A stretch of DNA of 64,000 nucleotides, taken from Chloranthus sessilifolius (lineage: Eukaryota > Streptophyta > Magnoliopsida > Chloranthales > Chloranthaceae). The notes below the pieces were generated by a model that ran no database searches, had not been told where the DNA came from, and was given only the letters and a program-made list of their open reading frames with translations. Shown piece after piece: positions 45,177-56,903 of the stretch (positions are counted from its first letter, which is position 1; each line of letters begins with the position of its first letter). The stretch lies in the NCBI GenBank assembly GCA_021018995.1, contig CM037592.1, positions 79,425,301 through 79,489,300 on the forward strand, in the 5' to 3' direction. Made by a program: the position numbers and the translations under genes.

Positions 45177-46067
45177 AGAGACCGTCTGTCAACGACAAAC
45201 AGATTTGGCACAGGCTATAGGCCCCTTGAAGAAAAAGTCGAGAGGCCAAGGAAAGATAAGAACGGCGATGCAGCAGAGGAATCAACCTGGAAGAAGAAAC
45301 TCCCGCCTGACCCCACATCCGTCAAACCTTCGTGAGCGTCGGGGTGGTAAAGATTGATCTGAATGGGGAGACAAGGGTAACCCCGCACAAGCCTGTTTCC
45401 ACCCATCCTACCAACCCTTACATCACCCCTCCAGACCTCGAGGTGGACTTAGCCGCCCTCTCCTTATTTGAGGAAGAAGTCCCCCGGTCCACCTGTCACT
45501 TTGACACCGGCCACTTTAGGCCCATCCCAACCATAGAGGATAGGGTCCCAGAGGATCCCTCCATAAACATGCTGAGGGGGGAATTGCAAAAGCCTACTGA
45601 TGTCGCTTCCAACCAAAGAGGTAAAGGCCAAGCCTCGTAAGTAAGTAACTAGGCATCTTTGCCCCAACTCTTGGGAGCCGCCAAATGCCGTGAATACGGC
45701 ACCGGCTCTCTAAAAAAAATAACCTGTAAGAAGTGAGGTTAGCCCCTGGGACACTCTACCCTATATATATAGAGATCAACCTCGCCAGGGGCCAACCTCC
45801 GAAAAATTGTGAAAAACTATAAAAATAGAAAAAATACCAATTCTAAAAATATTGTCCTTTAAAATTCCCAATAAAATTGAAAATGATGTCGTGATACCCG
45901 TCCCACGCGAAGCCGACCCCTTCCCTGTATAAATACGAGAAGAGGTAGGAGCCACGAGTCTGGACAAGGAAGGTCAAGTCGATGAGCTCCCCAATGAGCT
46001 CCTCAAGCAATTTGTCAATTTTGAGCATGGCCCTACCCCGATCGTCGAAGAGACAGAGGACGTCAAT

Positions 46068-47000
46068 TTGGGCACCGAAGAGGTCCCTAGAATTACCAAA
46101 ATCGGATCATCGCTGTCCCCTGCGGAGAGAAAGGGTATGATAGACTTCCTCCGGTCATACCAAGGCGCCTTCGCATGGTTGTATGAAGACATGCTTAGTT
46201 TGGATACCGATTTGGTTGAACATGAGTTGCCACTTTACCCTGATTGCAAGCCGGTTAAACAGAAGCTGAGACGTCTTCGACCTGAGTGGATGTTGAAAGT
46301 CAAGGGCGAGGTCATTAAGCAGTATGACGCGGGTTTCCTCATGGTATCCAAGTACTCTCAATGGCTGGCCAATATCGTCGCCGTACCAAAGAAGGATGGG
46401 AAAGTTCGAATGTGCATTGATTTCTAAAATCTCAACAAGGCAAGCCCAAAGGATGACTTCCCATTACCCCACATAGATATCTTGGTCGATAACACTGCTA
46501 AGCACGGGATGCTTTCTTTCATGGACGGGTTCTCGGGCTATAATCAGATTAAGATGGCAGAGGCCGACCAAGAGAAGACCACATTCATCACTCCCTGAGG
46601 AACCTTCTGCTACAAGGTGATGCCATTCGGGCTCAAGAACGCTAGGGCAACCTACCAGAGAGCAATGACGACCCTATTCCACGACATGATGCACCGAGAG
46701 ATCGAAGTGTATGTCGATGACATGATTACTTAATCGCCGAAAGGGGATGACCACTTGGTAAACCTTCAGAAGCTGTTCGAGAGGTTGAGAAAGTACAGGC
46801 TACGGTTGAATCCCTAGAAGTGCCCATTCGGTGCCATGTCAGGAAAGTTATTAGGTTTTATCATCAGTAGGAGAGGCATCGAGGTCGATCTGACCAAGAT
46901 CAAGGCCATCACTGAAATGCCACCACCGTCTACAGACAAAGAGGTCAGAGGCTTTTTAGGCAGAGTCCAGTATATCAATTAGTTCATTACATAGTTAACT
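46068..47000 (+). pseudogene. pol: Reverse transcriptase region of element B
   Basis: Successive motifs are PVKQKLRRLRPEW, WLANIVAVPKKDGKVRMCID, LSFMDG/YNQIKMAEADQEK-type text, MPFGLKNA/YQRAM, YVDD near 46710 and LGFIISRRGIEVD. This is the polymerase that copies element RNA into DNA in working relatives. It is a fossil with several breaks. Confidence 0.92.
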
Positions 47001-47114
47001 CCGATATGCGCACCGATCTTCAAACTACTAAGGAAGGACTCACCAGTTGAGTGGAATGATGACTGCCAAGCTGCATTTGATAAGATCAAGGGTTACCTCC
47101 TAAATCCTCCAGTA

Positions 47115-47465
47115 TTGGTACCACCTGTACCTGGTAGACCCCTAATAATGTATCTGTCCACGACGAAATTTTCCATGGGTTATGTGCTAGGACAGCATGA
47201 TGAGACAGGAAGAAGAGAGCAGGCCATCTACTACCTGAGCAAGAAGTTCACTGATTATGAGACGCGCTACTCTCATATGGAGAAAGCATGCCTAGCGCTG
47301 GTGTGGGCTACTCAAAGGCTTCGACATTACCTCTTATCCCAAGCCGTTCTACTTCTAGCACAGATGGATCCGTTGAAGTACCTGTTTGAGAAACCTGCTC
47401 TCACTGGCCGAACTGCACGATGGCAGCTTTTATTATCCGAATTTGACATCACGTACGTCACTTAG
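47115..47465 (+). pseudogene. RNase H region of element B
   Basis: It has the phrases PLIMYLSTTKFSMGYVLGQH, REQAIYYLSKKFTDYETRY and EKACLALVWATQRLRHYLL. This is the ordinary Ty3/gypsy RNase H, directly after reverse transcriptase. It is a fossil. Confidence 0.9.
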
Positions 47466-47561
47466 AAATCAATCAAAGGGCAGGCACTTGCTGATCATCT
47501 TGCTAAGAGCCCTCTGCCTGACTACGAGCCTCTAAGGACTGAATTCTCCAATGAAGATATC

Positions 47562-47981
47562 TTGTTCATGACAGAAGATGATACAGAAGAAGCAGAAGAA
47601 TCATGGATAATGCACTTTGACGGAGCATCACATGTCGAAGGCCAAGGAGTTGATGCCATCCTGATTTCACCAAGAGGATCCCATGTACCGATCTCTATCA
47701 AGCTCAACTTCCCCTGCACTAACAATATGGCTGAGTATGAAGCTTGCGCCGCCGGTCTACAGGCAGCTCTCGATCTGAATGTAACTCACCTTCGAGTTTT
47801 TGGCGATTCACAGTTAATCATATGCCAGATGAATGGTGACTGGAAGACGAAAGACGAGAAACTGATCCCCTATCATGAACACCTCGAGGATCTGATAGCT
47901 TGCTTCCAAGATGTGACTTTCTCATATGTCCCCCGGATAAGAAATCACTTTGCCATTTGCAACTTTGGCGTCAATGATTGA
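47562..47981 (+). pseudogene. Archaeal-type RNase H of element B
   Basis: ESWIMHFDGASHVEGQGVDA, NNMAEYEACAAGLQAAL, LRVFGDSQLIICQMNGDWK and VTFSYVPRIRNHFA match the additional RNase H of the Tat lineage. Its position between RNase H and integrase supports the lineage call for B. Confidence 0.92.
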
Positions 47982-48059
47982 AATCCCCTATGGTGTTGAG
48001 ATGAAGCCGATCATGATCGAGCAGAGGAATGAGCCGGCCTTCTGCCTCTAGATTGAGGA

Positions 48060-49338
48060 ACCTACAAAGCCTGATGATGAGCCACCTTGGTTCTCAGATA
48101 TCAAGAATTTCCTCGAGACCCTGACTTTTCTAGAGGATACATCCAAAACAGACCGACGAACCATTCAACGTTTAGCAGCAGGTTACGTCATTTGCGGGGA
48201 ATGCCTCTACAAGCGATCATACAATAACATCTTACTCAGGTGCCTCACTGAAATTGAAGCAGTCAAAATTATGAAGGAAATCCATGAGGGAGTATGCGGA
48301 GCCCACGTCAGCGGCCACATGCTCGCTAAGAAAATCCTACGACAGGGATACTTTTGGACCACCATGGAATCGGATTGTTGCAAACATGTTCAAAAATGCT
48401 ACAAGTGTCAGGAACACTCCAGTCTGATACATGCTCCTGCCATTGATCTTCACTGCATGACAACTCCTTTGCCATTTGCTACCTGGGGCCTTGACATTGT
48501 AGGAATGATTAATCCGAAAGCATCGAACAGACATCGATTCATCCTCGTCGCCATTGAATACTTCACCAAGTGGGTAGAAGGGGCATCCTATGCCAATATC
48601 ACGGCCAGTCATGTCGAGAAGTTTCTCAAGAATAATATTGTGTGCCGATTCTGAGTACCCAAAGATATCATAATAGACAACGACACAAACTTTGTGAATA
48701 AGCACATCCGAGACTTCTGCGAGCAATGCATGATCAAGCATCATCGATCATCCTCGTATAGGCCTCAGACGAATGGAGCCGTAGAGGCGGCTAACAAAAC
48801 TTTGATCCGCATTCTTGAGAAGATGGTAGTCACTTACAAAGATTGGAGCGAACAGTTACCTTTTGCACTTTGGGCCTATAGAATGTCTATCCGTACTGCT
48901 ACAGGGGCAACCCCGTTCTCCCTTGTGTATGGGACCGAGGCCGTCCTCCCGGTAGAGGTTGAAGTGCCCTCGCTCCAAATCCTCATAGAATCAGGCTTAC
49001 CCGAATCAGAAAGAGAGAGATCCCGCTTTGAACAATTAAACTTATTGGACGAGAAGAGACTCCTGGCCTTATGTCACACTCAGGTTTACCAGGGGAGAAT
49101 CGCACGCGCTTATAATAAATGTGTCTGCGATCTAGATCTAAAGGTAGGAGACACTGTACTGAAGAAGATCTTCCCTTCCCTCCATGCCGATCCGAGAGGA
49201 AAGTTTAAGCCGAACTGGGAAGGACCATACGTCATTCGGGAGGTGCTGCCGAGATACGCCATCCACCTCGCCACCATGGACGGAGATCATCTTCCTGAGC
49301 CCATCAACGCTGGATATGTCCAACGGTTCTACTCTTAG
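48060..49338 (+). pseudogene. int: Integrase of element B
   Basis: The zinc-finger segment is GVCGAHVSGHMLAKKILRQG followed by HVQKCYKCQEH. The catalytic core holds FATWGLDIVGMINPK, VAIEYFTKWVEGASY and HHRSSSYRPQTNGAVEAANK. The C-terminal part has AVLPVEVEVPSL, HTQVYQGRIARAYNK and KFKPNWEGPYVI. It ends at PINAGYVQRFYS. The 48694-49338 part reads openly. In working relatives it inserts element DNA and makes the 5-bp duplication. It is a fossil with a few breaks. Confidence 0.93.
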
Positions 49339-51013
49339 TCTATCACGATAAGGTAAGTATTGATGAAACAGATATGTGACTGCTTAAGAACCACCCAAAA
49401 GAGGCCATCATTCTAAGCACAGTAGCCTAAAAGCATCCTTTAAAAAAAAAAAAAAAAAAAAAAATTTAGGATATCCTTTGCTACCCCATTTGAGCCTGGG
49501 CCTTTCTTTCAATAAACCCATCCCCCCAAAAATATATATATACATGTACGTATACTAAAAAAGAAAAAAAAAAAAGAAGAGAGAAAAGATGCATGTGTAT
49601 AAAGTTACTATCAAATCTAAAAAAAATCGAAAAAAAAAAAGTAAAACCTCAAAAAGAGATTGCCTAAAATGGAGGAAAAAGAATAACAAAAGATGTGTAT
49701 AGAAGAATCACAGGGCGTGTACAGTAAAAACCCCCAAGGAAGAAAGTATGTTGAGAAAACTGAAGCCGTATCAAGGAAACCCTTTTAGCCCAGCATACCT
49801 TCAAATCCTAACCTAACCCATGGCCAAGCTACACCCTGAAGGAAGCCCTCTTTGTAGGTTCGCAAGCAGTCATAATATCTGTTAAGTCAACATGAGCCGA
49901 GTCGTGAGACGACACCAGAACCCCATCCAGCCGGTTATGATGGAATCTTTGTCTATGTCGTGGCTTTCTGGTTCTAAAAAAAAAAGAAAAGAAAAAAAGA
50001 AAGAAAGAAAATTATTTTGAGTTCAAAGTAAGATGAACGTGGTAAAAACAGCAAACTCACGCGGACCAGGTGAAAACCTGAAAAGGTACTTGGGGTAAGA
50101 GAGCGGACCCATGGACGTAATGAAAACCCGAAAGGGTGCTACGGGTAAAAACAGGGATGGCAGGCATGGCGAAAACCCGTCTTGAGCGCTGTGAGCAAAA
50201 ATGTAAAGAAAAGAGAGATTAGGAGAGGATCTGTTCTGGCTCACCTATTTTAGTTTGAACCCCTTAGGCCCCTTCCCCCTTCTTTTGTTGGGCCGCTCAT
50301 GTTAAAATTAGATCGGATCCTAATCAAGTATGTAGTCTCTACCGCGTCGTCTAACACATGACCAAAGGTAAGGCCAGAAGACCAATCAATCTCGGGGAAG
50401 CTGACCTATCCACGTTTAAAAAGAAGCACCAAAAACTCCTAAACAGGGTTTGACCATGCTCAAAAAGAGGACCCGCCGGTTGGCCTTGAAAATACCGACA
50501 TCACAAAAAGGAGAAAATTTCAAAAAAAAGATAATGGATTTTTCTTTCCCATAAAAAGCCTCACACTGTGAGGGAGAAAATTTCAAAAAAGATAATGGAT
50601 TTTCCTTACCCATAAAAAGCCTCACACTGTGAGGGAGAAAATTTCAAAAAAGATAATAGATTTTCCTTTCCCATAAAAAGCCTCACCCTGTGTAGGAGAA
50701 AATTTTCAAAAATAGATAATAGATTTTCCTTTTCCATAAGAAAAACCTTATGTTGCGAGACGTATGGAAGAAAATTCGAATACCAAAAAAAATATGTATG
50801 TGTATATAGCAGATTTCATTTCTTTTCTTACAAGCATCACGTATGAAGTGTCACGTCCCAAAAAGATAACAACATGACACACTTTCTACTTTTTGCCTTC
50901 TGTACAAGTATAAAGCAAACAAAAAAGAAACAACCCAAAAAGGAAGGAGATCTCTGTTAAGGGGCATCAACCCCCCCTCTGTGTATATGATCTATGGTAT
51001 GTGCATGAACAGG
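49339..51013 (+). other. Non-coding segment after the B integrase
   Basis: It holds no gene. It contains an A-run (49441-49464) and the conserved post-integrase pattern at 50030-50200 (TGAAAACCCGAAAGGGTGC, ACGGGTAAAAACAG and related units). A tandem repeat of about 60 bases lies at 50500-50760 (GATAATGGATTTTCC, CATAAAAAGCCTCACACTGTG, AGGGAGAAAATTTCAAAAA). The last copies are altered. Confidence 0.75.
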
Positions 51014-52575
51014 TCAGGGGCAGGGGCCACGCTTCAAGGCACTGATCTCTACGAGAAGAGAGTCCTCACTGGCATTTCGATCAGTCAACCACCTACCATG
51101 AAGACTCTTTTATCGCCTCCACGAAGCGTCAGCTGCACTGCGAGACTCAGTCAAAAGCCCAGTCAACCGAAGAACCTCACTCTCGGCCGTAGCAGCTTTT
51201 ACCCCCGCCATCTCGGCTCTGTCCCTCTCCTTCCCCAAAGCCTCAGTCAAAGCCAGCTTCTCTACAGAAAGAGACTTAATTCTAGTCCGGAGCATCGTTT
51301 CCTTATATGGCCAGGGTCCCGTCTCTATCGCATCAATCGAAACAGGGTTAGGGGCAGGTAAGCTCTCAGATACCAGCCAAACCTTATAATCAGAAGAGAG
51401 GACGCCCCCCTGAACCAAGCTACACATGTGCGCTGAGAGAATATCAGGGAACACAAGGGCGGCCTCACAGTGCACGGCACGTGTTGGATATATCTGAATT
51501 GATGAAGCACCCAAGATGGGAAATAGTAGGTACTACCAATCAACCCCAAAAGCGTGATACCCTCACAATCCCGAGAGCGGACAATCGAAAAGGTGCCGTC
51601 CAACCAGGGAAGTTGCCAGATCAACTCCGCATCAGATAGCCACAGGCTCAGTTCCTCGATGCTCCCATGGGGCAGCCTTGAGCAGCGGGTCAGAAAGCCC
51701 TGAGCCACATCCCCTCTTACCAAGCAGAATCTCGGCACAGGCCCCATGATAGCCAAATGCTCTCCTAGCCAAATCTGAATGAGGAGTGGACTCCCGCGAA
51801 GAATCCCAACCCGGCCCGAGGCCGAGGCATCCAGGCCCCGATACAACTCAGCCAAGACTAGGTGTACCAGTGAATGACCTTCCTCCAATTTAGTCAAGAC
51901 GTCACATAACCCGAGGGAAAATGTCTCACCCCCAGTAAAGAAGAGAACTTCCGATATCAAATAAAGGGCAAAGGCCTTCACATTGAAAGGATCCCGGACA
52001 GGCAACTTTCAGAGACTTGAGTCACTAAAAAGTTCTCTCAGGAATTTCACTGAGCACCTAGTGGGCCCGCCGGCGAAGCCTTTCTCATACCCACCCTTTT
52101 TCAAACCAAGAACCGCATAGACCGCCTTGGCATGCCCCGGTTTGGGCACCACTTTGGCAAGCCCCCGATGCATCCTCAAGCCGGTAATAGAGGCTTGCTC
52201 CTCCAAGGTTGGGGTGAGCTCCCTAAACCCGAATCTGAAGACATGAGCCCCATGGTCCCATGACGCCAAAGCCGCCTGTAGGAGGTCGGGCAACAATGGA
52301 ACAGCAAGGAGAGAGGAAAGGCGGGATAACCCGAGGCAATCCAGAACAGCGAGCTCGCCCTCAGCCAAGCTAGCGCACCACTTTTGCAAATAATTAGGCC
52401 CCGAGTCCAAACAGGGAAGTACACTAACCCCATCCCTCGTATGAGAATTTGGGCCGGGAAGCGGGTCCATAGACGTACAAAGATGTCCTATATAAAGCTC
52501 AGTCAATGTAGGGCGATGGACTCGCTTGTCAAGAAAAAGGGGAAGAAAGAGAAAAGAAAGAAAAAGGAGGGGCAA
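51014..52575 (-). pseudogene. Accessory gene 2 of element B (DUF7745-like, antisense)
   Basis: A mostly open block of about 500 codons. The start is either MPLLFLSF at 52575 or, judging by A, MDPLPGPNSH near 52464. In order it holds FRFGFRELTPTLEEQASITG, GGPTRCSVKFLRELF, ALYLISEVLFFTGGETFSLG and IVRSRDCEGITLLGLIGSTY. A C-terminal coiled coil follows (LRTRIKSLSVEKLALTEAL). The pattern resembles the plant DUF7745 family, as far as I remember it. The same gene is in element A (63-1660), with close phrase matches. It has one or two breaks. A palindrome cluster lies directly upstream. It may be a DNA-binding or regulatory protein; this is inference. Confidence 0.75.
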
Positions 52576-52589
52576 AAAGGTAAAGCCCG

Positions 52590-52832
52590 GGTGAATAGTG
52601 AGGCAAAGAGGGCTGGGCGCAGATTATAAGGAACTCGTCGAGCACTAGTTAGCACCAGTTATATGAGGCGTATATAATATATACGCCAAGGAAAAAATCT
52701 ACATTTTTTTGCCAGGCATATATATTATATATGCCAGGGTAACATGGTAGATGTTTTGCTAGGCGTATATATTATATACGCCAAGGCAAAATTTTAAACT
52801 TTTTGCCAGGCGTATATAATATATACCCCCAG
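52590..52832 (-). promoter_or_regulatory. Palindrome cluster upstream of accessory gene 2 (B)
   Basis: Four family-B palindromes lie at 52665-52690, 52712-52738, 52759-52785 and 52806-52832, again 47 bases apart. The first and third have perfect 21-bp cores, and the second is a perfect inverted repeat with CATATATA-type arms. On the minus strand CCTTATAATC followed by TGCGCCCAGCCC (about 52607-52632) is TATA-like and lies between cluster and gene. Confidence 0.8.
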
Positions 52833-55579
52833 TTAATGAGGGCAGGGAAGTGTGGCTCCCCTCGCATTAGCCCATTCTTTTCCACTTTCCAAGAGCGGTA
52901 CGGATTTTGCTTAGCCTACTTTTTTATCTCGGGGCAGCCCACAGGCGGGCACGCTCACGCACCCATGGGAAACCCTCGGATGACGTGGCACCCATGGGTC
53001 ATATGCGGGTAATCACGTGAGCTCACCCCCATCATTGGAGGGGCTCTGGCCCGCTTCATGCCAAACAAACAAAAAAAAAACCATAAAGGCAAAGAGATAA
53101 ACAAACGGAGCATTCATATAAACCATAAAAGTTGTGAGACCATCCAAAAAAAATCAAAAGAAAATTATTACATATTCTCCAATATTTCAAAATCTAAACT
53201 ATTTCACTGTTTCAAATTTTCAGAAAATGAACTAATCCTGGGCAGCCCCCTTTGACTTCTTCCGGCGTCGGGTCACGCTTTGAAAGGTACGGGTCTCCCC
53301 CACCTGAGTCCACACCTGAGAGATGTGGCCAAGCAGGGAGCGCGACTCCTTTTCACGAGCACGCTGCATAAGCACACGAAGGGCCTTCAGTTAGGGAAAC
53401 AAGCAGAAAGTATATATGAGGATGACTAGATACAGTCAATATTCACTCACCACCTCAACCTCCCTAAGACCGACAATGTTGCGGTAATACTTGGCTTGGT
53501 TTACGGCTGACTCATGATCCTGCAGCAAAAAGATAAAGAGAGAGGTATCAGTCACACAGGCCATCAGCATGATCCAAGAAAACGGAAGAGCAAGGTAACA
53601 AGGGAGAGATTACCCCAGGGATCAGCTCAGGGGGTGGAATCCGAATAGCTTCAGCATGCACGCCTTCTTAGCCACATCGGCACACATACGCGACAGAAAG
53701 GCATCATCCAAGCGCTTAATTGTCGGCAGCGCCAGCACCAGTAACCTCATCAGGAACAGCTGCCTCATCCCCTCATCTGAATCGTCATCCTGTCCAAACT
53801 ATAGAGAGAAACAATCTTTGTTCAAATAGCAGGGCAATTAAGGTAATCATATGGAAGGCTGCTAATAGAAAGAGGAAAGAACATTACCTGAGATCGCAGA
53901 CCACCAAAAGCCAAAAAGTTGGCGCCAGGCACCAATCGGGGCAGCAAAGAACAATAGGGCAGAGACTCATACCACATCTGATATCCCCCAGGAAAGAGAA
54001 GGTCATCAATGGGGACCCTGTGGTGGAGAAAGCGAGCAGTAAGCATTTCGATAGAACCCTCAGGAGCCAATACATCAGCTGGAGGAGCTTGGGGCACAGT
54101 AAAAAGAGGTCGATACTGATGAATCACCCTCTCTCCTAAGTAATAGGCCCTAGCCCAGTACCCATAGAAGAAAATAATGTGTCGATCTAACAAAAGGTGA
54201 GAAGGGCCCACTGCAGCCAGGTTCCAGAAGGGGGATCCGACGTAGGGATCAAGGATGACCTGCTCAATAAAAGGAGGGATTTATACATTTGGTTAGAACC
54301 CACAGCATATAGGAGCTATCAAATTTGTGAAGAGAGAAATTGTTATACCTGCTCAGGGATCAGCAGATCAAACTGAGAGCGCAGCCCTAACTCCAGGTGC
54401 TTCATACCCACGTCCCGACGACGGTTCGCGTGCCAATTGCTCATAAGGGGGAACGTGGGAACCTCCGAGAGAAGCAGAGGGCGACCAAGTTGGAAATGTA
54501 GATACCCCGTTACCTGGGAAAGCAAGCAGATAAAAATAGATATGCCAAAAAAAAGGGGGGGACGAATTAAGACCAAAGGATAAAATACCTCAAGTGCGGG
54601 CCAGAAGCCCACAACAGAGTTGGAGCCCCCAAGAACGGCTCGCACCAAGCTAGACATGAGCACCGCGTAACCAGCACCTCCCCAATCAAACCGATGTACA
54701 GTGTCCCAGTTCACCATATGACTGAGAAGGGACAATGAGACCTGCCCTCCGCTGGTATTTGAAAGGAGAGTCTTGCCCAAGAGGAACAACAGAGAAATGC
54801 GGGCCAGCATCAACACACGCTCGAACTCGAGATAAATGGCCGCATCAGGCTGGCCCAGATCCACTAACTCCTGGGGCTCAAACAGACCAACCAGCCAAGA
54901 TAACTTGACTTCGGAACCACAAATGTTCTCGGAGGTTGGGTAGGCCCCTATCAGCCGAGTCACCTCCTCCCTATCAGGCGTGCGGGCAGGTATCACTGGC
55001 ACCCCTCCAATTCGAACCCTAGTAATCATGGACCAGTCCACGGGTGTGAGGGTCATCTCAGCCATGGCCATGTAAAATGTCATGGTCTCGGGGCGAAAGC
55101 GCTCTATCTGGGCCTTCAGATAGGACGTGTCGGCCCTCACGGCAGGGCATGAAATGAAATCCCCAAAACCAGCTTGGGCGAGCAGGTCCTTCACCACCTG
55201 GGAGAGATAAAATACGAGGCACTGGAGGTCGAACCAGCCACCCCGAAACATGATGTGTGGTAGAGGCTACAAGCAAAGAGGATCTGTCAAATGGGAGCAA
55301 AGTGGTATAATGAAGACATCAAAGGAAAAGAAAAAAAAGGGGCTCATCTGTTTACCTGACTAGCGATCCCAAAGTTGGAAATATGGGTATGCTGACAATG
55401 AAGGAGGCCAGTGCGGGCGACTTCACCTTGCATTTCATACCAAGGTTGGGAGGAGCGCTGTGAAACAATGAACTGCTCCCCATGAGGACCATAGGCCATC
55501 TCGGGCCCCTCCTGTGGATCCTGCCCTTCATAGCCAGACATCTGAAAATGTGGAGCACATCAGTATAGGAAAGGGCTGC

Positions 55580-56380
55580 TAAAAAAAAAAAAAAGAAGAG
55601 AGAAAAAAAAAGGAGAAAAGTAACAGAAATGAAAAAGAAAAAATGTGTTGATCCATCAAAAATATATATATATGAATGAAGAACGAACGATGATGAATAA
55701 TGATAAAATAAAAAAAATAAAAAAAAGAGAGGAGCATAGGCCTAAGGAATCACATATACTTGAAAAAAAATGCATCATAAAAAGGAAGAACCTCGAGCAT
55801 TTCAAACCAAAAAGAGAGAAAGAAAAAAAAGAAAGAGAGAAAAAATATATATATATCTATAACAAAAAATGTATATATATATATATGAGCACTAATCCAC
55901 CATGAAAAAAAAAAAGAAAAGAAAAAAAACAAACAAAAAACACAACACAAAAACAAACAAAAAAAAACACAAAAAAAAATAAATAAATAACAAAAAACAA
56001 ACAAAAACAACAAACAAATAGGTACCAAGATGATGATGGATGATGAACGGTGATGATACATATAATCATAATGTGATGAATGATGAATGATGATATAATA
56101 AATAACAAAAAAAGAAGCATCACATATAATAAAAACAAAAACAAAAAAGAAGCATTACATATAATAAAATAAAAAAAAAAAAAACAACAAAACAACAAAA
56201 AAGAAGCATAGGCCTAAGGAACCACATATAATAAAAAGAAAAACAAAAAAGAAGAGCATAGGCATGAGGATCACATATACCAAAAATATATATATACATC
56301 TTTCACCACAAAAAAGAAGGAACATCAAGCATTTCAAAGAAAAAAAGAATAATAATAATAACACAACATTATCAAAATTC
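55580..56380. repeat. A-rich low-complexity stretch (leader gap of accessory gene 1, B)
   Basis: Runs of A and AC with short AT microsatellites (ATATATATAT near 55660, 55845 and 56285) and recurring phrases GAAGCATAGGCCTAAGGA and TGATGATGAATGATG. On the gene's sense strand it is T-rich, as plant introns are. Peptides predicted here are low complexity and rejected. Confidence 0.75.
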
Positions 56381-56477
56381 AAAGGAAAGATCGATGATTA
56401 CCTTCAATGGGAGAGGAAATAGATCTAAAATCGGCGGAGAATAAACGTCTTTTGATCCGCACACGCAACTCCCGGTA

Positions 56478-56678
56478 ATAGAACTCAAGAAAAATCAAAT
56501 GCCAAAACCCTAAGGGGCTGTCCCGGACTTGAGAAAGAAGGAGGATAGAACTCAAGAAAAATCAAATGCCAAAACCCTAAGGGGCTGTCCCGGACTTGAG
56601 AAAGAAGGAGGATAGAACTCAAGAAAAATCAAATGCCAAAACCCTAAGGGGCTGTCCCGGACTTGAGAAAGAAGGAGG
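56478..56678. repeat. 67-bp tandem repeat, three copies
   Basis: Three near-identical direct units start at 56478, 56545 and 56612. Each holds ATAGAACTCAAGAAAAATC, AAACCCTAAGGGGCTGTCCC and GGACTTGAGAAAGAAGGAGG. The array lies in the probable leader exon of accessory gene 1. The near identity of the copies suggests recent expansion. Confidence 0.9.
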
Positions 56679-56726
56679 GAAGAAGATAGAGTTTGAAGGA
56701 GGGGGTCCCTTTTGTGCTCGGGCTTG

Positions 56727-56903
56727 GGCAGTTTTAAAAACTGCCAATTTTGGTCAGGCGTATATAATATATACGCCAGACCATTATTTTGCCAATTTTG
56801 GTCAGGCGTATATAATATATACTCCCGGCCATTTTTTGCTGCAGATTGGCTAGGCGTATATATTATATACGCCTGACCAAAAGTGGCAGTTTTAAAACTG
56901 CCC
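56727..56903 (-). promoter_or_regulatory. Palindromes and inverted repeat upstream of accessory gene 1 (B)
   Basis: Family-B palindromes lie at 56755-56779, 56803-56828 and 56851-56876. The outer two are each flanked by a second palindrome, GGCAGTTTTAAAACTGCC (about 56727-56745 and 56886-56903). The whole is an inverted repeat with arms of about 55 bases. TTTTAAAACTGCCC on the minus strand is a TATA-like candidate and matches the equivalent site in A. Confidence 0.8.

Larger units (their letters stand above)
53232..56700 (-). pseudogene. Accessory gene 1 of element B (plant mobile domain-like, multi-block, antisense)
   Basis: The first coding block starts MSGYEGQDPQEG at 55541, directly after a TTTTCAG acceptor-like sequence. 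A leader exon lies upstream (about 56405-56700). Further coding blocks lie at about 54590-55266, 54350-54513, 53888-54252, 53616-53799, 53458-53521 and 53232-53370, with GT-AG type borders. Domain phrases are MFRGGWFDLQ, ERFRPETMTFYMAMAEMTLT, VDWSMITRVRIGGVPV, LLFLLGKTLLSN, RFDWGGAGYAVLM and VVGFWPALEVF, the plant mobile domain (PF10536 type). The end RRRKKSKG suggests nuclear import. Block order matches element A. It looks nearly whole, with at most a few breaks. Function is unknown; plant mobile domain proteins outside transposons act in silencing and genome stability. Confidence 0.8.

Noticed and set aside
52665-52832. Palindromes as MITE or foldback insertions
   Set aside because: Units are too short, have no target duplications and recur at fixed functional places in two families.
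55645-56382. Tyr/Ile/Phe-rich frames near accessory gene 1 of B
   Set aside because: Low-complexity A- and AT-repeat translations in the leader gap.
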